Part shown: piece by piece, positions 35,183-45,670 of the stretch
Layout of the letters: each line of letters starts with the position of its first letter
Position numbering within the stretch: position 1 is the first letter of the stretch
DNA from: Phaeosaccion multiseriatum
Taxonomy: Eukaryota > Ochrophyta, other classes
Reading direction: 5' to 3'
NCBI GenBank assembly: GCA_965112735.1
Contig: OZ218965.1
Coordinates: 1,798,001 to 1,862,000 of the forward strand
DNA length: 64,000 nucleotides
The notes under the pieces: model-generated
Databases searched by the model: none
Told to the model about the DNA's origin: nothing
What the model saw: only the letters and a program-made list of their open reading frames with translations
Program-made: the position numbers and the translations under genes

Positions 35183-37583
35183 TAGGATGGACCCCAAGCC
35201 CCTGCACCTCTCCATCTGCCAGCCCTCAATCATTCACTCTCAAACGCCTCCCCCGTTGCCCGTGTTCTGCTACCCCTCCCTTCCCCCGGCTGCAGGCTGA
35301 CGGACATTGTTCTGGGTAGGAAAGACGTGTCCGGCATCACACTGAGCCTATGGAGGTACAGTGCCTCCGCTCTACTCAGCACCTTCCCCTTTCTCGTGCG
35401 GGCTGCGCTGGACCCGTCGCTCGTCCATAGGCAGCTCACGGACAGGCAGATGGTCTCGCAGACTGCATTGGCGGGCCTGGCGTCCTCAGGTGAGAGAACT
35501 TGGGCATCCGGCTGGCGATTGGGTCTCCGTCGATTTGCCCCCACTGAACGAAGCCCCCTTCCCCAACATGATGTGCCTCTGTCCCCTCCCTTTCCTTCTT
35601 TCCTTCCTTCCTTCCTTCCTTCTTTCCTTCCTTCTTTCCTTCCTTCCTTCCTTCCTTCCTTCCTTCCTTCCTTCCTTCCTTCCTTCCTTCCTTCCTTCCT
35701 TCCTTCCTTCCTTCCTTCCTTCCTTCCTTCCTTCCTTCCTTCCTTCCTTCCTTCCTTCCTTCCTTCCTTCCTTCCTTCCTTCCTTCCTTCCTTCCTTCCT
35801 TCCTTCCTTCCTTCCTTCCTTCCTTCCTTCCTTCCTTCCGTCCGTCCGTCCCGTCCAGTGTGGGGCGTGTGTTTCTACTCCTCCCTGCTTTTCACAACGG
35901 TGTCCAAGGCGTCTCTGCTCTCTCAGACCACCCCTGTGCTTATATGCCTGTGGAAGCTGCTCAAGCGCGAGCCGCTGGCCCCCAAGGAAGTGAGCGGCCT
36001 CACAACTGCCATGCTGGGTGCTGTCTTGGTGAGCGTGGCGCAGAACGACGCCTCAGAAACCTCCTCTTCTTCCCCTACCAGCCAGCTTCGAGACTTCTTC
36101 GGAATGGGCCTCGCACTCACTTCAGCGACGGCCAACGCGGTCTTCTACAGGACAGCACACGACCTTCGGAGGCAGATGGACCCCTCGGTGTTCTTTTGGA
36201 CGCAGGTGAGTAACAAGAAGAAAGGAGAGAAAGAGAGAGAAAGAGAGAGGAAGAGAGAGAGAGAGGCAACGAAGAGCCGTAGGGCGCTAAGGCTTCCCTC
36301 TCTTTACTTCGCCCCGCCCCACTGTCGCCCTTCACCGCAGCGCGTCATCGTGTCGATATACACAAGCATCGTCTTGTGGGTGGCTGGGGAGGTACACACC
36401 TTCAGAGAGCTTCTCGTGGGCCCCTCGGGCATCTTTGGCTGGATGTTTACGGTGCGTCATGGGCGCAAAGCGCTTGTGTTGGGCCGCGCGTGGGTGGGTT
36501 AATGGACGGGCTGCCTCACTCAGTCAGGAATGACGGAATGGAAGGAACGACTGAGTAAAGGAAAGCCTGCGGCGCACTCCCTCACTCACTCACTCTGAAG
36601 GAAGAAAAGCCTCCTTACGCCCTCACTTCACTCATTGACTCGCTCAACGTATGCACTCACTCACGCACCGAATTCCTCCCTCTCTCCTTGCTGACTTCAG
36701 GCTGGGCTCGGTCTGATTGTGCTGCAGATGACGAACGCGCTCTTGACGGACTACGTGGCCATCATGGGCATGTTCCTAACCTTCAAGTACATCAGCGCAC
36801 TCGTGCTCAGCGTCATCTTCCTCACCTCACCCGTTCTGACCGTCCTTACGGACCTCCTGCTGGGCCTGGAGGAGCTACCAGGTATGACGGGATCCATCCC
36901 GCGAAGGGACGTTTTCCTCCTCCTCCTGCTTCTCCTCCTCCTTCTCCTCCTCATCCTCCTCCTCGTCCTCCTCCTCCTCCTCCTCCTGCTTCTCCTCCTC
37001 CTTCTCCTCCTCCTCCTCCTCCTCCTGCTTCTCCTCCTCCTTCTCCTTCACCCAAACGATCGTCCATCATGCTACGCCCATCCAATCGAACCCAGGGCCC
37101 CTGTTCCTCATCGGCTCGGTGATGGTGCTACTCGGAGCTGCAATTGTGTGTGTAAGCAGCGCCGAGGCCCGCCACGAGACACTCGACGCGACGGCCGCAG
37201 TGAGGCAACCCATGGACATACTGGGCACGCTGGATGGCAGCGGCAGCGGCAAGAGCAAGGACTCGGATGAGGGCGAAGAAGGTGAGGAGGTTGGGGGGGT
37301 TGATTGGGGTGCTGTGGGGGGGGGGTATTTGATGAGCCGGGAAGTGGGGGGGATTGGTGTGTGTGTCGCGTCTGGTCCGTCTGGTGGGAAGGGCAGCAGC
37401 GGTGGATGGGAGCGTCTTGCTCCTTCGGCGCTCGGGCAGAGCTCTTTGGTACCAGAGGTGTCGGCTTTTGATTCGACTGCTAACACTCCCGTACCGCCAC
37501 CGCCCCTCCTCTTGTAATGACTCGTTTGCTCGCTCGAGTCTTCTCTGAGCCACCCTCTTTTCGCTGCCATCTCTCTCTCTCGC

Positions 37584-37649
<66 letters not shown>

Positions 37650-37788
37650 CGCAGGCGATTGGGTATCTGGGCAGCAGCTGGAAGACCTGCCCCTCCTTGG
37701 CAGCCGCGGCGGTAGCGGCTCTTTGGCCCCCGCCTACGGGACTGCGCCGCCGGAGCTGCGGCATCGGCGGGACGGCTCCACGGTCTGA
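30791..37788 (+). CDS. Nucleotidyltransferase-like domain fused to a DMT/EamA-type transporter, 14 exons
   Basis: Exons 30791-30927, 31144-31509, 31715-31857, 32509-32887, 33278-33335, 33509-33541, 33806-34354, 34636-35081, 35296-35489, 35859-36205, 36341-36451, 36701-36881, 37096-37281 and 37655-37788 keep phase throughout and give about 1087 aa. Residues of about 80-345 resemble the NTP-transferase fold: [20 protein letters not shown], then [13 protein letters not shown], then a late [16 protein letters not shown]. The usual GxGxR nucleotide signature at its start is replaced by CWARPRAAT, so activity is doubtful. Residues of about 370-660 are an acidic, Pro/Ala-rich linker. From about 690 come some ten hydrophobic helices with the DMT hallmark [20 protein letters not shown], probably moving a small metabolite or nucleotide-sugar. 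The tail is acidic. Two adjacent genes fused by mis-modelling is the alternative, but no stop, start or promoter is seen between the domains. Confidence 0.75.
31736..32479. repeat. Perfect 372-bp tandem duplication of part of exon 3 plus intron
   Basis: The sequence from TATTACGGCTTTCATGCG to CCCAATAG occurs twice head to tail with no difference seen. Copy 1 holds the 3' part of exon 3 with its donor. Copy 2 lies wholly in the following intron, preceded by its own AG. Including copy 2 would shift the frame, so it is taken as intronic. Confidence 0.9.
33108..33267. repeat. CA-rich dinucleotide repeat
   Basis: (CA)n with ACGC interruptions in intron 4 of the transporter fusion gene, ending just before the 58-nt exon. 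Confidence 0.9.
35100..35178. repeat. CA then GA dinucleotide repeats
   Basis: (CA)n followed by (GA)n in intron 8 of the transporter fusion gene. Confidence 0.9.
35590..35850. repeat. TTCC tetranucleotide repeat
   Basis: About 250 bp of nearly perfect (CCTT)n in intron 9, changing to (CCGT)n before the acceptor at 35857-35858. Confidence 0.95.
36908..37052. repeat. CTC/CTT triplet tract
   Basis: Pyrimidine triplets in intron 12 of the transporter fusion gene; the three open frames it creates are low-complexity Leu or Pro. Confidence 0.9.
37572..37648. repeat. CT dinucleotide repeat
   Basis: (CT)n directly before the acceptor of the last exon of the transporter fusion gene. Confidence 0.9.
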
Positions 37789-38747
37789 GCGCAGCACTGT
37801 CGACGGGGGCGGGGGGGAGGGGAGGGGAGAGAGGACGGTGAGAATCAGACGGATGCCGCATCCACAGCCGCCCATGCACCAAAGGAGCGAACTTGTGTTG
37901 TGTGCTTTGGAGTGAGAGGGGCGCTGTCCCCGATAAAGTTCCGCGGTTGGGAATCTCTTCTCTCGCCATACGCAGGCACTCGGAGCGTTGAGCATTTCTT
38001 TCTTCCTTCGACACAGGAGGGAGCGGAGCGGAGTGGAGGGCCGCGCCTGAAGAGGGCTCCCCGGGGATGGCACTGGACGACGAGAAGTGTTGTGTATCAT
38101 TCGACCGGGCTGCGCGGTCCTTCCGTTGTGGGGGCACCCTTGACGCCAGCGCATAAGAGAGAGAGAGATAAGAGAGAAGGCCAATCAACTGACTCAGTAT
38201 CACTAGATGGGCGTTTGGCGGACTAAAGCGGCGCCTTGCTCGGGCTGTCTATACCCCATGAGTCCCCCACACGGCGCTTGCGCGAAGCCGCCTCGCCACA
38301 CCCAAGTGTGGGATAGGAGGGGATTATTTTTGGAGGGCTGAGGGGGGGGGGGGGCGAAAGGGTTTGCTCTTGTTTCGTTCTCGGTCGGTAATACATGATG
38401 ATTCGAGGAGTGCGCTCTTGAGTAGCTGGTCCCGGCCAGCAGGGGCGGGTGCTCCCTCTGCCCCTTTGCGGGGTGAGCCTTTCTCTACACTGCTTGATGG
38501 CCTCGAGGAGGCGGTCGACACGCACCAGGTGGAGAAAGGTGGGCGTCGCCGCCCCAGCCTGTGACCTTCTTCTCCCTCCAAGAGCAAAAACTAGCCACAC
38601 TTGGGAATTTATCCAATTATGTCAACGAATCCCCCCCCCCTGGGGAGCTTCCTCTCCCCTCGGGGACCTTTGGCCCAGTGATCCACTACACAAACCATTT
38701 TACACAATCTGCAAGACCTCTCTTGTGAAGCCAAGACCAACATGACC
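37789..38747. other. Intergenic region with duplicated promoter of Cys-rich gene copy 2
   Basis: From about 38615 to 38747 this matches the upstream region of copy 1. The rest, 37789-38614, holds no recognised gene. Confidence 0.5.
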
Positions 38748-40664
38748 ATGCACAAGAGCGTTGCCCTCCTCTCCTCCCTCTTCCTCACGGGGACCCTTGT
38801 CGGTGAGTAGCAGCGTGGCTTGTGGTGTGCGCAAGTGGCGGCATCGTTGAGAGCAGTTTGGCCGTTGGGCCATTTCATCTGCGGAGCTCCGCAGATGCTA
38901 AGCATGGCCCATAGAGTCTGCAGGGGGCTGAGAAGGGCAGAGTTGGGGTGGTTTAGCTTGCCTGTACAGGCTGTGCAGGCGCTCATGATAGCTTGGCTGC
39001 TGTGGCTGGTGATGCTAAAGTCTTGTTGTAGCCATTCTAGTAAACAATTATTCTGCCCTCATCCGCTGCGGCGCCGTGGCTCATCCGCAGCACTTCACTC
39101 ACTCCACGTGTATGATAGGAGATGAGGAATCACTGCCTTCGCTTACTTCCCCGCTCGCTCTTTCTCTCAACTTCTCTCCCGCTCGGTTTTTCTCTCCCGC
39201 GCCCTCTCTTCTCTCTCCCGCGTCCTCTCTCTCTCCCTGCCTCCACATCTTCGTTCTCTCTCCCTTTCTGTCTTCACACGATCTCTCATTCCCTCTCTTC
39301 TCTCTCATCTCTGTCTCCCTCTCTCCCTGTCTTTGCGCGCGCTTTTCTCTCTCCTTCTACCCCCCCCTCCCCTCCCGTTCCCCCACTTCTCCTCCCCCCC
39401 TCCCCTCTTTCTCTCCCTCTCCCTCTCCAATTCCCTTGCTCTTCATTGCCTCTCTTCCCAGGTATTTCAAGCGCTTGTGAGACGGATGCCGAGTGTGTGG
39501 AGCTGGTGAGCGCCACCAGGCCCATTGACATCCGCAAGACCATCATCTGCGACGCCACGTGTTCTCTCGGGGGCAAGCCCAGCCATTGCAATTTTGCTGG
39601 TGTTGACGTTGACTGCCGCGCCTGCTTCCTGAGTGAGGTAAGAGCGTCGAGGCTAGAAAGCGGGAGCCTCTGGGCTTGAAGCGGGAAAATTTCACCTCAC
39701 TCACACGCACACACACATACACGCACGCACCCATACACTCACGCGCGTTCTCTTTCCGTCGCTCTATCCCTCTCTTGCCCTCACCTCCAGGAGGACTTGC
39801 TGGATTACGCCAACGAGTTTTCCATCCCCGAGGCAGAGTACAGCGAGTACCCCATCTGCCCGACCTCGGCTCCAACTGCGATGCCCTCGGCTGCCCCGAC
39901 CTCGGCTCCAACTGCTATGCCCTCGGCTGCCCCGACGACAGCACCTACCCCAGCCCCGATCGCCCCCGACGTGACTCCTGCGCCGACCGCACCTCCGACT
40001 GTTCCGCCGACCGCACCTCCGACGGCCGCCCCGACTGCTGCTCCGACGGCAGCCCCAACAGCTGCTCCGACGGCAGCCCCAACAGCCGCCCCGACCGCAG
40101 CTCCGACAGCCGCCCCGACGGCAGCCCCAACAGCTGCTCCGACGGCAGCCCCTACGGCCGCCCCGACCTCGGCTCCAACTGCTATGCCCTCGGCAGCCCC
40201 GACGATTGCGCCCACACCAGCCCCGATTGCCCCCGACGTGACTCCGGCACCCCTCGCTCCGGACTCTTGCTGCGACGCGTGCCTCGACCTCAGCCCAGAG
40301 CAGGAGGCCTACCAGGAGATCAAGCAGAAGCAGTTGTACTGTGACGTGGAGGCGTGCTCACCGGAAGAGGGCGGGGCTGGAGACCACTGCAACATGTTCG
40401 GCCTGTGCCAGGACTGCAGAGGATGCATCTACAACTGCGAAGGTGCCGACATTTTCATGAAGGAGTTCCCCAGCGACGACCTCGTGTGGTGAGTCAACCA
40501 ATCGTGTGGCTGCCCTTGCTTTGCCTGCCTGCCCGCCTTCATCCACCGACCTCGTGCGAATACCTTGCTCAGATCGACCCTACCTTGTCCTGCCCTTCCT
40601 CACACGCACCCACAGGTGCCCCGATTCCCTGAGCCCCGAGGAGCAGGCCGCATGCTTCGCTTGA
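38748..40664 (+). CDS. Secreted Cys-rich, Ala/Pro/Thr-repeat protein, copy 2 (intact)
   Basis: Exons 38748-38802, 39462-39637, 39791-40488 and 40616-40664 give about 325 aa; an in-frame ATG at 38742 would add two residues. Exon 1 is a signal peptide identical to copy 1. Exon 2 is a Cys-rich module (SSACETDAEC at its start, DVDCRACFLSE at its end). Exon 3 repeats EDLLDYANEFSIPEAEYS, then an APTAAPT repeat stalk of about 120 residues, then a second Cys-rich domain (DSCCDACLDLSPEQ, CNMFGLCQDCRGCIYNC). Exon 4 adds a short tail with two more cysteines. It looks like an extracellular O-glycosylated protein with disulfide-bonded domains; its function is unknown. The duplication includes promoter, intron 1 start and 3' flank and lies about 17.7 kb from copy 1. 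Confidence 0.85.
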
Positions 40665-41463
40665 GCAGCCCAGCCCCCATGGACATCCCTTCCGCCTGAC
40701 CCGCTAGCCGTTCGCCCCCTGTGACCTTCTACATCGAACGAGGACTTTCTCCTCTTCGAGAGGGTCGTATGGCGAGTCAAGCAGTCAAGCAGTCAAGCAA
40801 GTAGGAGGAAGGGCATAAAGATACAGAGCGGTGGACTTGCTCCGACCGCGTCATCTCAGCCCATTGAGGAGGGTGAGAATGACACACCTCCATGAATTAG
40901 AATTATCGTAGCTATATATCGATCGAAGTACTCAAGCTATGAGGCAGCTCCCCTGCAACGCTATCGATATATGATTTAGCAACTGAGCGAAGCAAACTCC
41001 CTCGCTCGCTGCCAGCCGTCTGTACCGCCGAACATATCGCCCATGGGTACTTCTCCCCTCGTGCCTGTTGGAGCCCTCTCACCGCCAGATGGCCCAGGGA
41101 AGACACTGGGCTGCAACTCCTCTCCCTTGCGCAGCTGCTGCGTTAAGCCACTTGTGCAGACGTTGACGGCGAGGGGAGAGAGCGGCGGGGGCGGAAGGGA
41201 ATGCACGCAGCTACGGAATCCACATTGCGCGCCCTTCTTTGTCCGCGATATTCCGTCAATCGGAAGCAGCAAGCAGCCCCACAGGTGAACCTTCTCCCTC
41301 TTGAAACCCATAGAAGCAAGCGAACAGGCGAGTCAGTCAGTTGGTCGGTCGCCCTCCCGCCCCCCTTGATGTTCCTTGCTCTCTCGCTCCGCTCCTTCTT
41401 TTGTTTCTTCTCCTTTGCTGCTGCTGCTACTGCTGTATGTTTGCTGCTGTGGTTTGCTGCTCT
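40665..41463. other. Convergent intergenic region, nothing recognised
   Basis: Lies between the 3' ends of Cys-rich copy 2 (+) and the HAD phosphatase (-). It contains the AAGCAGTC triplet near 40778-40802 and AT-rich palindromic bits near 40918-40975 (ATCGATATAT); no gene is seen. Confidence 0.5.
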
Positions 41464-42875
41464 TCACCACTTTAATGAAGTAACCACGTGCGTGGGCCGT
41501 GCCTCTCTCTGTGGGAGATGCTTCTCGAGAAGCTGAGCAGACCAGACGCGCCAAGGCAGAGGAGGAGGAGGAGGAGGAGGAGGAGGAGGTAGTGAAGAAG
41601 GGAGGTCAACTATTGAGGCCGACGCGGTGCACCCTCAGCAAGAACGAAACAAAGAGCGCACCACCACACCCACACTCCGAGAGAGAGAGAGCAGAAAGAG
41701 AGAGAGGGCGAGAGGGACAGACACACACAGCGAGAGAGAGAGAGAGCAGAAAGAGATAGAGGGCGAGAGGGAGAGACACACACTCCGAGAGAGAGAGAGC
41801 AGAAAGAGATAGAGGGCGAGAGGGAGAGACACACACAGCGAGAGAGAGAGAGAGGGCGAGAGGGAGAGAAACACACTCCGAGAGAGAGAGAGCAGAAAGA
41901 GAGAGAGGGAGAGAGGGAGAGAGACACACACAGCGAGAGAGAGAGAGAGCAGAAAGAGATAGAGGGCGAGAGGGAGAGACACACACTCCGAGAGAGAGAG
42001 AGAGCAGAAAGAGAGAGAGGGAGAGAGGGAGAGACACACACTCCGAGAGAGAGAGAGAGCAGAAAGAGATAGAGGGCGAGAGGGAGAGACACACACTCCG
42101 AGAGAGAGAGAGCAGAAAGAGAGAGAGGGCGAGAGGGAGAGACACACACAGCGAGAGAGAGAGAGCAGAAAGAGAGAGAGGGCGAGAGGGAGAGACACAC
42201 ACTCCGAGAGAGAGAGAGAGCAGAAAGAGATAGAGGGCGAGAGGGAGAGACACACACGGCGAGAGAGAGAGAGAGCAGAAAGAGAGAGAGGACGAGAGGG
42301 AGACACACACACACAGCGAGAGAGAGAGCAGAAAGAGAGAGAGGGCGAGAGGGAGAGACACACACAGCGAGAGAGAGAGAGAGACGCGGGAAAGAGATAG
42401 AGAGACACCTGCGTGCTCCAGCCCCATATCCATCCCATGCCATGCCCTGGCGGGTACCCAACACCCAACACCCAATACTCAATACCCACTACCCTCTACC
42501 CAATACCCAATACCCACTACCCACTACCCAATACCCACTACCCACTACCCACTACCCACTACCCAATACCCAATACCCAATACCCCATACCCAATACCCA
42601 ATACCCAATACCCAATACCCAATACCCAATACCCAACACCCAATACCCAATACCCAATACCCAATACCCACTACCCAATACCCAATACCCAACACCCAAT
42701 ACCCAATAGTACACGAACTTGATTGAGTTTGTCATCGTCCGGCCTTGCATCTGCCCCTGGCGCTATGCCCAGCTCCTCGTAGTGCACTCCGCCTGTGGTG
42801 AAGATACTCTTCATTCCAGAGAGGTGCGCCCCCAGGATGTCGTGGCTGCCGGTGCGTGCGTGCGTGCGTGCGTGT

Positions 42876-42910
<35 letters not shown>

Positions 42911-45469
42911 GCGAGGGCGAGAGGGAGAGAACGCCGCAAGAGGGAGGGGAAACAGGCAAGGTCGGGTGTTTCGACGAGTAATGTAGATGCATACATGAAG
43001 TCGGGGTGCTGGACGGAAGGCGAATACGGGAGCAAAGGCGAGGGGGAGGTGCCTACGCTCACTCACTCACTCACTCACTCACTCACTCACTCACTCATTC
43101 ACTCACTCACTCACTCACTCACTCATTATCTCATATCTCATCTGGCCCTGCTCCGCCCCTCTGCCCCCTGCTTAGCTCTGCTGCACTCTCTCTACCCCAC
43201 CGACAAAACATACCTCAGGGAGTCACCGACGCCACAGATTTCCGCGCTGTCGTACTCCCCCTCCCCCTCCCCTCTGTGCGTCTTTAGCAGCGCCATGCAC
43301 TCTTGGTACACGGCTCCGTGAGGCTTGCCCACGTAGTGCACCACACCCCCGCTCTCCGCGTACACTCTGGAGGCAGGGAGGGAGGGATGGATGGGAGGGA
43401 GGGAGGGAGGTATGTTGGTGTGGTTGGGCATCAGAGGCTGAGAGAGACCCAATGAGGCGCGGAGCAAATCAGTCCACAAGGATAGAACGGCCCCCAGACA
43501 AACGAGCCCCCCCTGGGGATGGGGGACGGCAGAGTATAGTGTACAGCTAAGCACAGGCTAAGCATAGGCTAATCACAGTCGAACAACCACAGGCTTTCGA
43601 TTCGAGCCCCACCCCCCCCCCCAAACAAACGCACCTCCCAAGTACACCTGGCATGGCGTCATTTGTTCCCGGCCGGATGACATCGGGATTCGTCACCAGC
43701 ATGGGCAGGCTCCGCTCCAAGGCGGTCTTCAGGGCGGCCTGCACCGCAGGGTGGTCCACGGCGTTGGGTAGGGTGGGGGTGGACTGACTCGAGCCCGTCA
43801 GCGCAAAGACCTAAGGAGTCGCAGAAGCAGAGTAAGCAGAACCAGTGAGGGAGTGAGGGGGGGGTCGACTGAGCTCTTCCGTGGTCAAGGGGGCTTGTGT
43901 TGAGTCGATGAGTCGGTATGTATATCCAAGGTGTCTCTAGTGGCCAGGAGGCATTGAGCGAGTCTGTCTGCCAACAAGTGAGTGAGGTCGTCATTGGTTG
44001 GCATGATGTGCGGTCTGCATACACTTTTTTACACATACCCCTCTCGCCAGGAGAAAGTCCGCATGTTCTGCATCCGCCAGCTCACAGCCGGCGCTCTCGC
44101 AATACTCCTTGTCGTCATCGCCGTTCCCAATGCAGAGCACCTTCGCGGAAGGGATGGGCCCCATGCACATATAAGTAAGTCCACACGGGGTGGGGAGGGA
44201 GGAAGGGAGGCGGAGAGGCGATGGGAGGGGAGGGGAGGGGAGGACATCGCCCAAGGAAAGAGGAAGAGTGAGATGGCGGGATGCGGGACTCAAAGACAGG
44301 AGGCACACAGAAGGCATGAGTCATCGTATGGCGAGGCTCCATCACTCGCGCTGACCTTCGTTCCGAGGGAGGCGAAGGGCTCCGCGTCTCTATTGTGTAG
44401 CCCGTGCCATCCGAGGTCACCTGATTGGGAGTGAGGAGAACGTGGTGCGCAGCACGTAGGCCCAACACATCAAACACAGAGCACAGATCAGGAGTGTCGA
44501 CACCAAAGCAATGGACAGGTACGTACCTGCCTGCCTCTAAAGTGACTGAGGCACCTCCCTGCCCTCTGCACGTACTTACCGCTGGTCACTATGTCCACAA
44601 TGTGCTCGATGTTAAAGCCTGTACACCGCACACGGTACAAGGCGCAGCACGTACCGGAGAGACACAAGCATCGGGTGGTACCGTCAGTCACAGTCACCGG
44701 TCATTATAAACCATCGCTCTCGACGCCCGAGACCGTGACCCAGTGTGAACCATCGCTCTTGGGTCTTGCACACCCCATTACTACTGCCCACCAGCTCCTG
44801 TCTCCTGTCTCACAACCGCCCCCTCCCCCCAAACCAACCCTCACACTTTGCCTCCTCCAGTTCACCACTCACCCATTTTTGTCAAATTTGTGAAGGCCTT
44901 CTCCCTGCGGCAAGTGAAAGGGAGTACACAAGGTAAGACAAGCGAGGCAACAAAGTGAGTGTCTGCTCGGGAGGTGCGCAAGCCTCATGCTTCATGCTGG
45001 CTCAGCGCGTGTGATCCGCCCAAGCTCAAGTGAGTCACTTACTTCCTCTTGCTGGAGTTGCTCAGTAGCACGATCGGCTTCCCCAAGGCAGCGATCTTCT
45101 CGATGCACTCCACAGCTCCGGGGTACGCCTCAGAGCCATTGTGCATCACGCCTGGAGGGAGAGTGATGATCACTAAGAGAGGCTGTGCAGGGAGAATGGG
45201 AAAGATCATCTTACTCTCTTACCCCATTGGTCTATGAGGAAGCATGAATACAGATGGGCGACCTCTCCCATGCCGCTCGCGATGGCGACTCGAGCTGTAT
45301 CCTTGGAGCCCCCCATTGCACGGATCGTGATCGAGGGGCGCTTTGTTGTGCGGGATGCGAGAGGTCCAGGGGCAATGAAAGCCAAAGTTCTTGCACTCAC
45401 AAGGACAAAGAGGGTCAGAAGGGGACACCTGAAGCAGCAGTGGCGTCGGCAACCGAGTGCTACAGTCAT
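41464..45469 (-). CDS. HAD-superfamily IIA phosphatase, predicted plastid-targeted, 10 exons
   Basis: Exons 45469-45223, 45151-45043, 44904-44873, 44618-44580, 44420-44356, 44140-44039, 43810-43635, 43366-43214, 42845-42719 and 41532-41464 join in phase to 372 aa. HAD motifs: LIDQWG (motif I), LLSNSSKR (II), YVGKPH (III, Lys) and CGVGDS then HDILGA (IV). Family landmarks [39 protein letters not shown] and the final Trp before the stop (VVTSLKW) match HAD-IIA hydrolases, which remove phosphate from small molecules. Residues 1-30 form a signal peptide ending TLA, followed by FIAP and an Arg/Ser/Thr-rich stretch, the pattern of heterokont plastid targeting. The substrate cannot be told. Exons 3 and 4 are only 32 and 39 nt. 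The last intron (about 1.2 kb) is almost entirely minisatellite. Confidence 0.88.
41670..42395. repeat. GA-rich minisatellite in HAD gene intron 9
   Basis: About 12 tandem units of about 50-65 bp built from GAGAGAGAGCAGAAAGAGA, GGGCGAGAGGGAGAGA and CACACACTCCGA or CACACACAGCGA variants. On the gene's sense strand it is pure pyrimidine-rich TCTC/GTGTG. Confidence 0.93.
42465..42709. repeat. 7-bp minisatellite (TACCCAA)n
   Basis: About 35 copies of TACCCAA/TACCCAC; reverse complement TTGGGTA. Located in HAD gene intron 9, directly after exon 9. Confidence 0.95.
42855..42910. repeat. CGTG / TG dinucleotide tract
   Basis: (GTGC)n and (TG)n just upstream, on the sense strand, of exon 9 of the HAD gene, where it replaces a normal pyrimidine tract by (CA)n/(CGCA)n. 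Confidence 0.85.
43057..43130. repeat. ACTC tetranucleotide repeat
   Basis: About 70 bp of (ACTC)n in HAD gene intron 8; the same motif occupies intron 3 of the K+ channel gene. Confidence 0.9.
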
Positions 45470-45670
45470 ACCCGGGTTTTGCCAAGAGATCCTGAGCTTC
45501 CTGCTCCCCCGTGAAGAACCAACAGCTAACCCACGGGCGATGGCACCTGATGGATAATCATTTCTGTCTTCGATTTCTTCTCTTTCTCCCTTTCTCCCTT
45601 TTAGCAACTACACAGCTGGGCTCCGAATCATTCTTTCTATCTTCTTCATCACGCTCTTGCGATCCTGCTC
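45470..45670. promoter_or_regulatory. Divergent promoter region, HAD phosphatase / acyltransferase
   Basis: 201 bp between two divergent start codons. The sequence is C/T-rich (TCTTTCTCCCTTTCTCCCTT) without an obvious TATA box. Confidence 0.45.

Noticed and set aside
41606-42489. Ser/Leu-rich repeat proteins of about 290 aa on the minus strand
   Set aside because: All three minus frames are open through the GA-rich minisatellite, which is intronic in the HAD gene.
42465-42709. True telomere or chromosome end
   Set aside because: The array is interrupted, has a variant sequence, and is flanked by coding exons of one gene.
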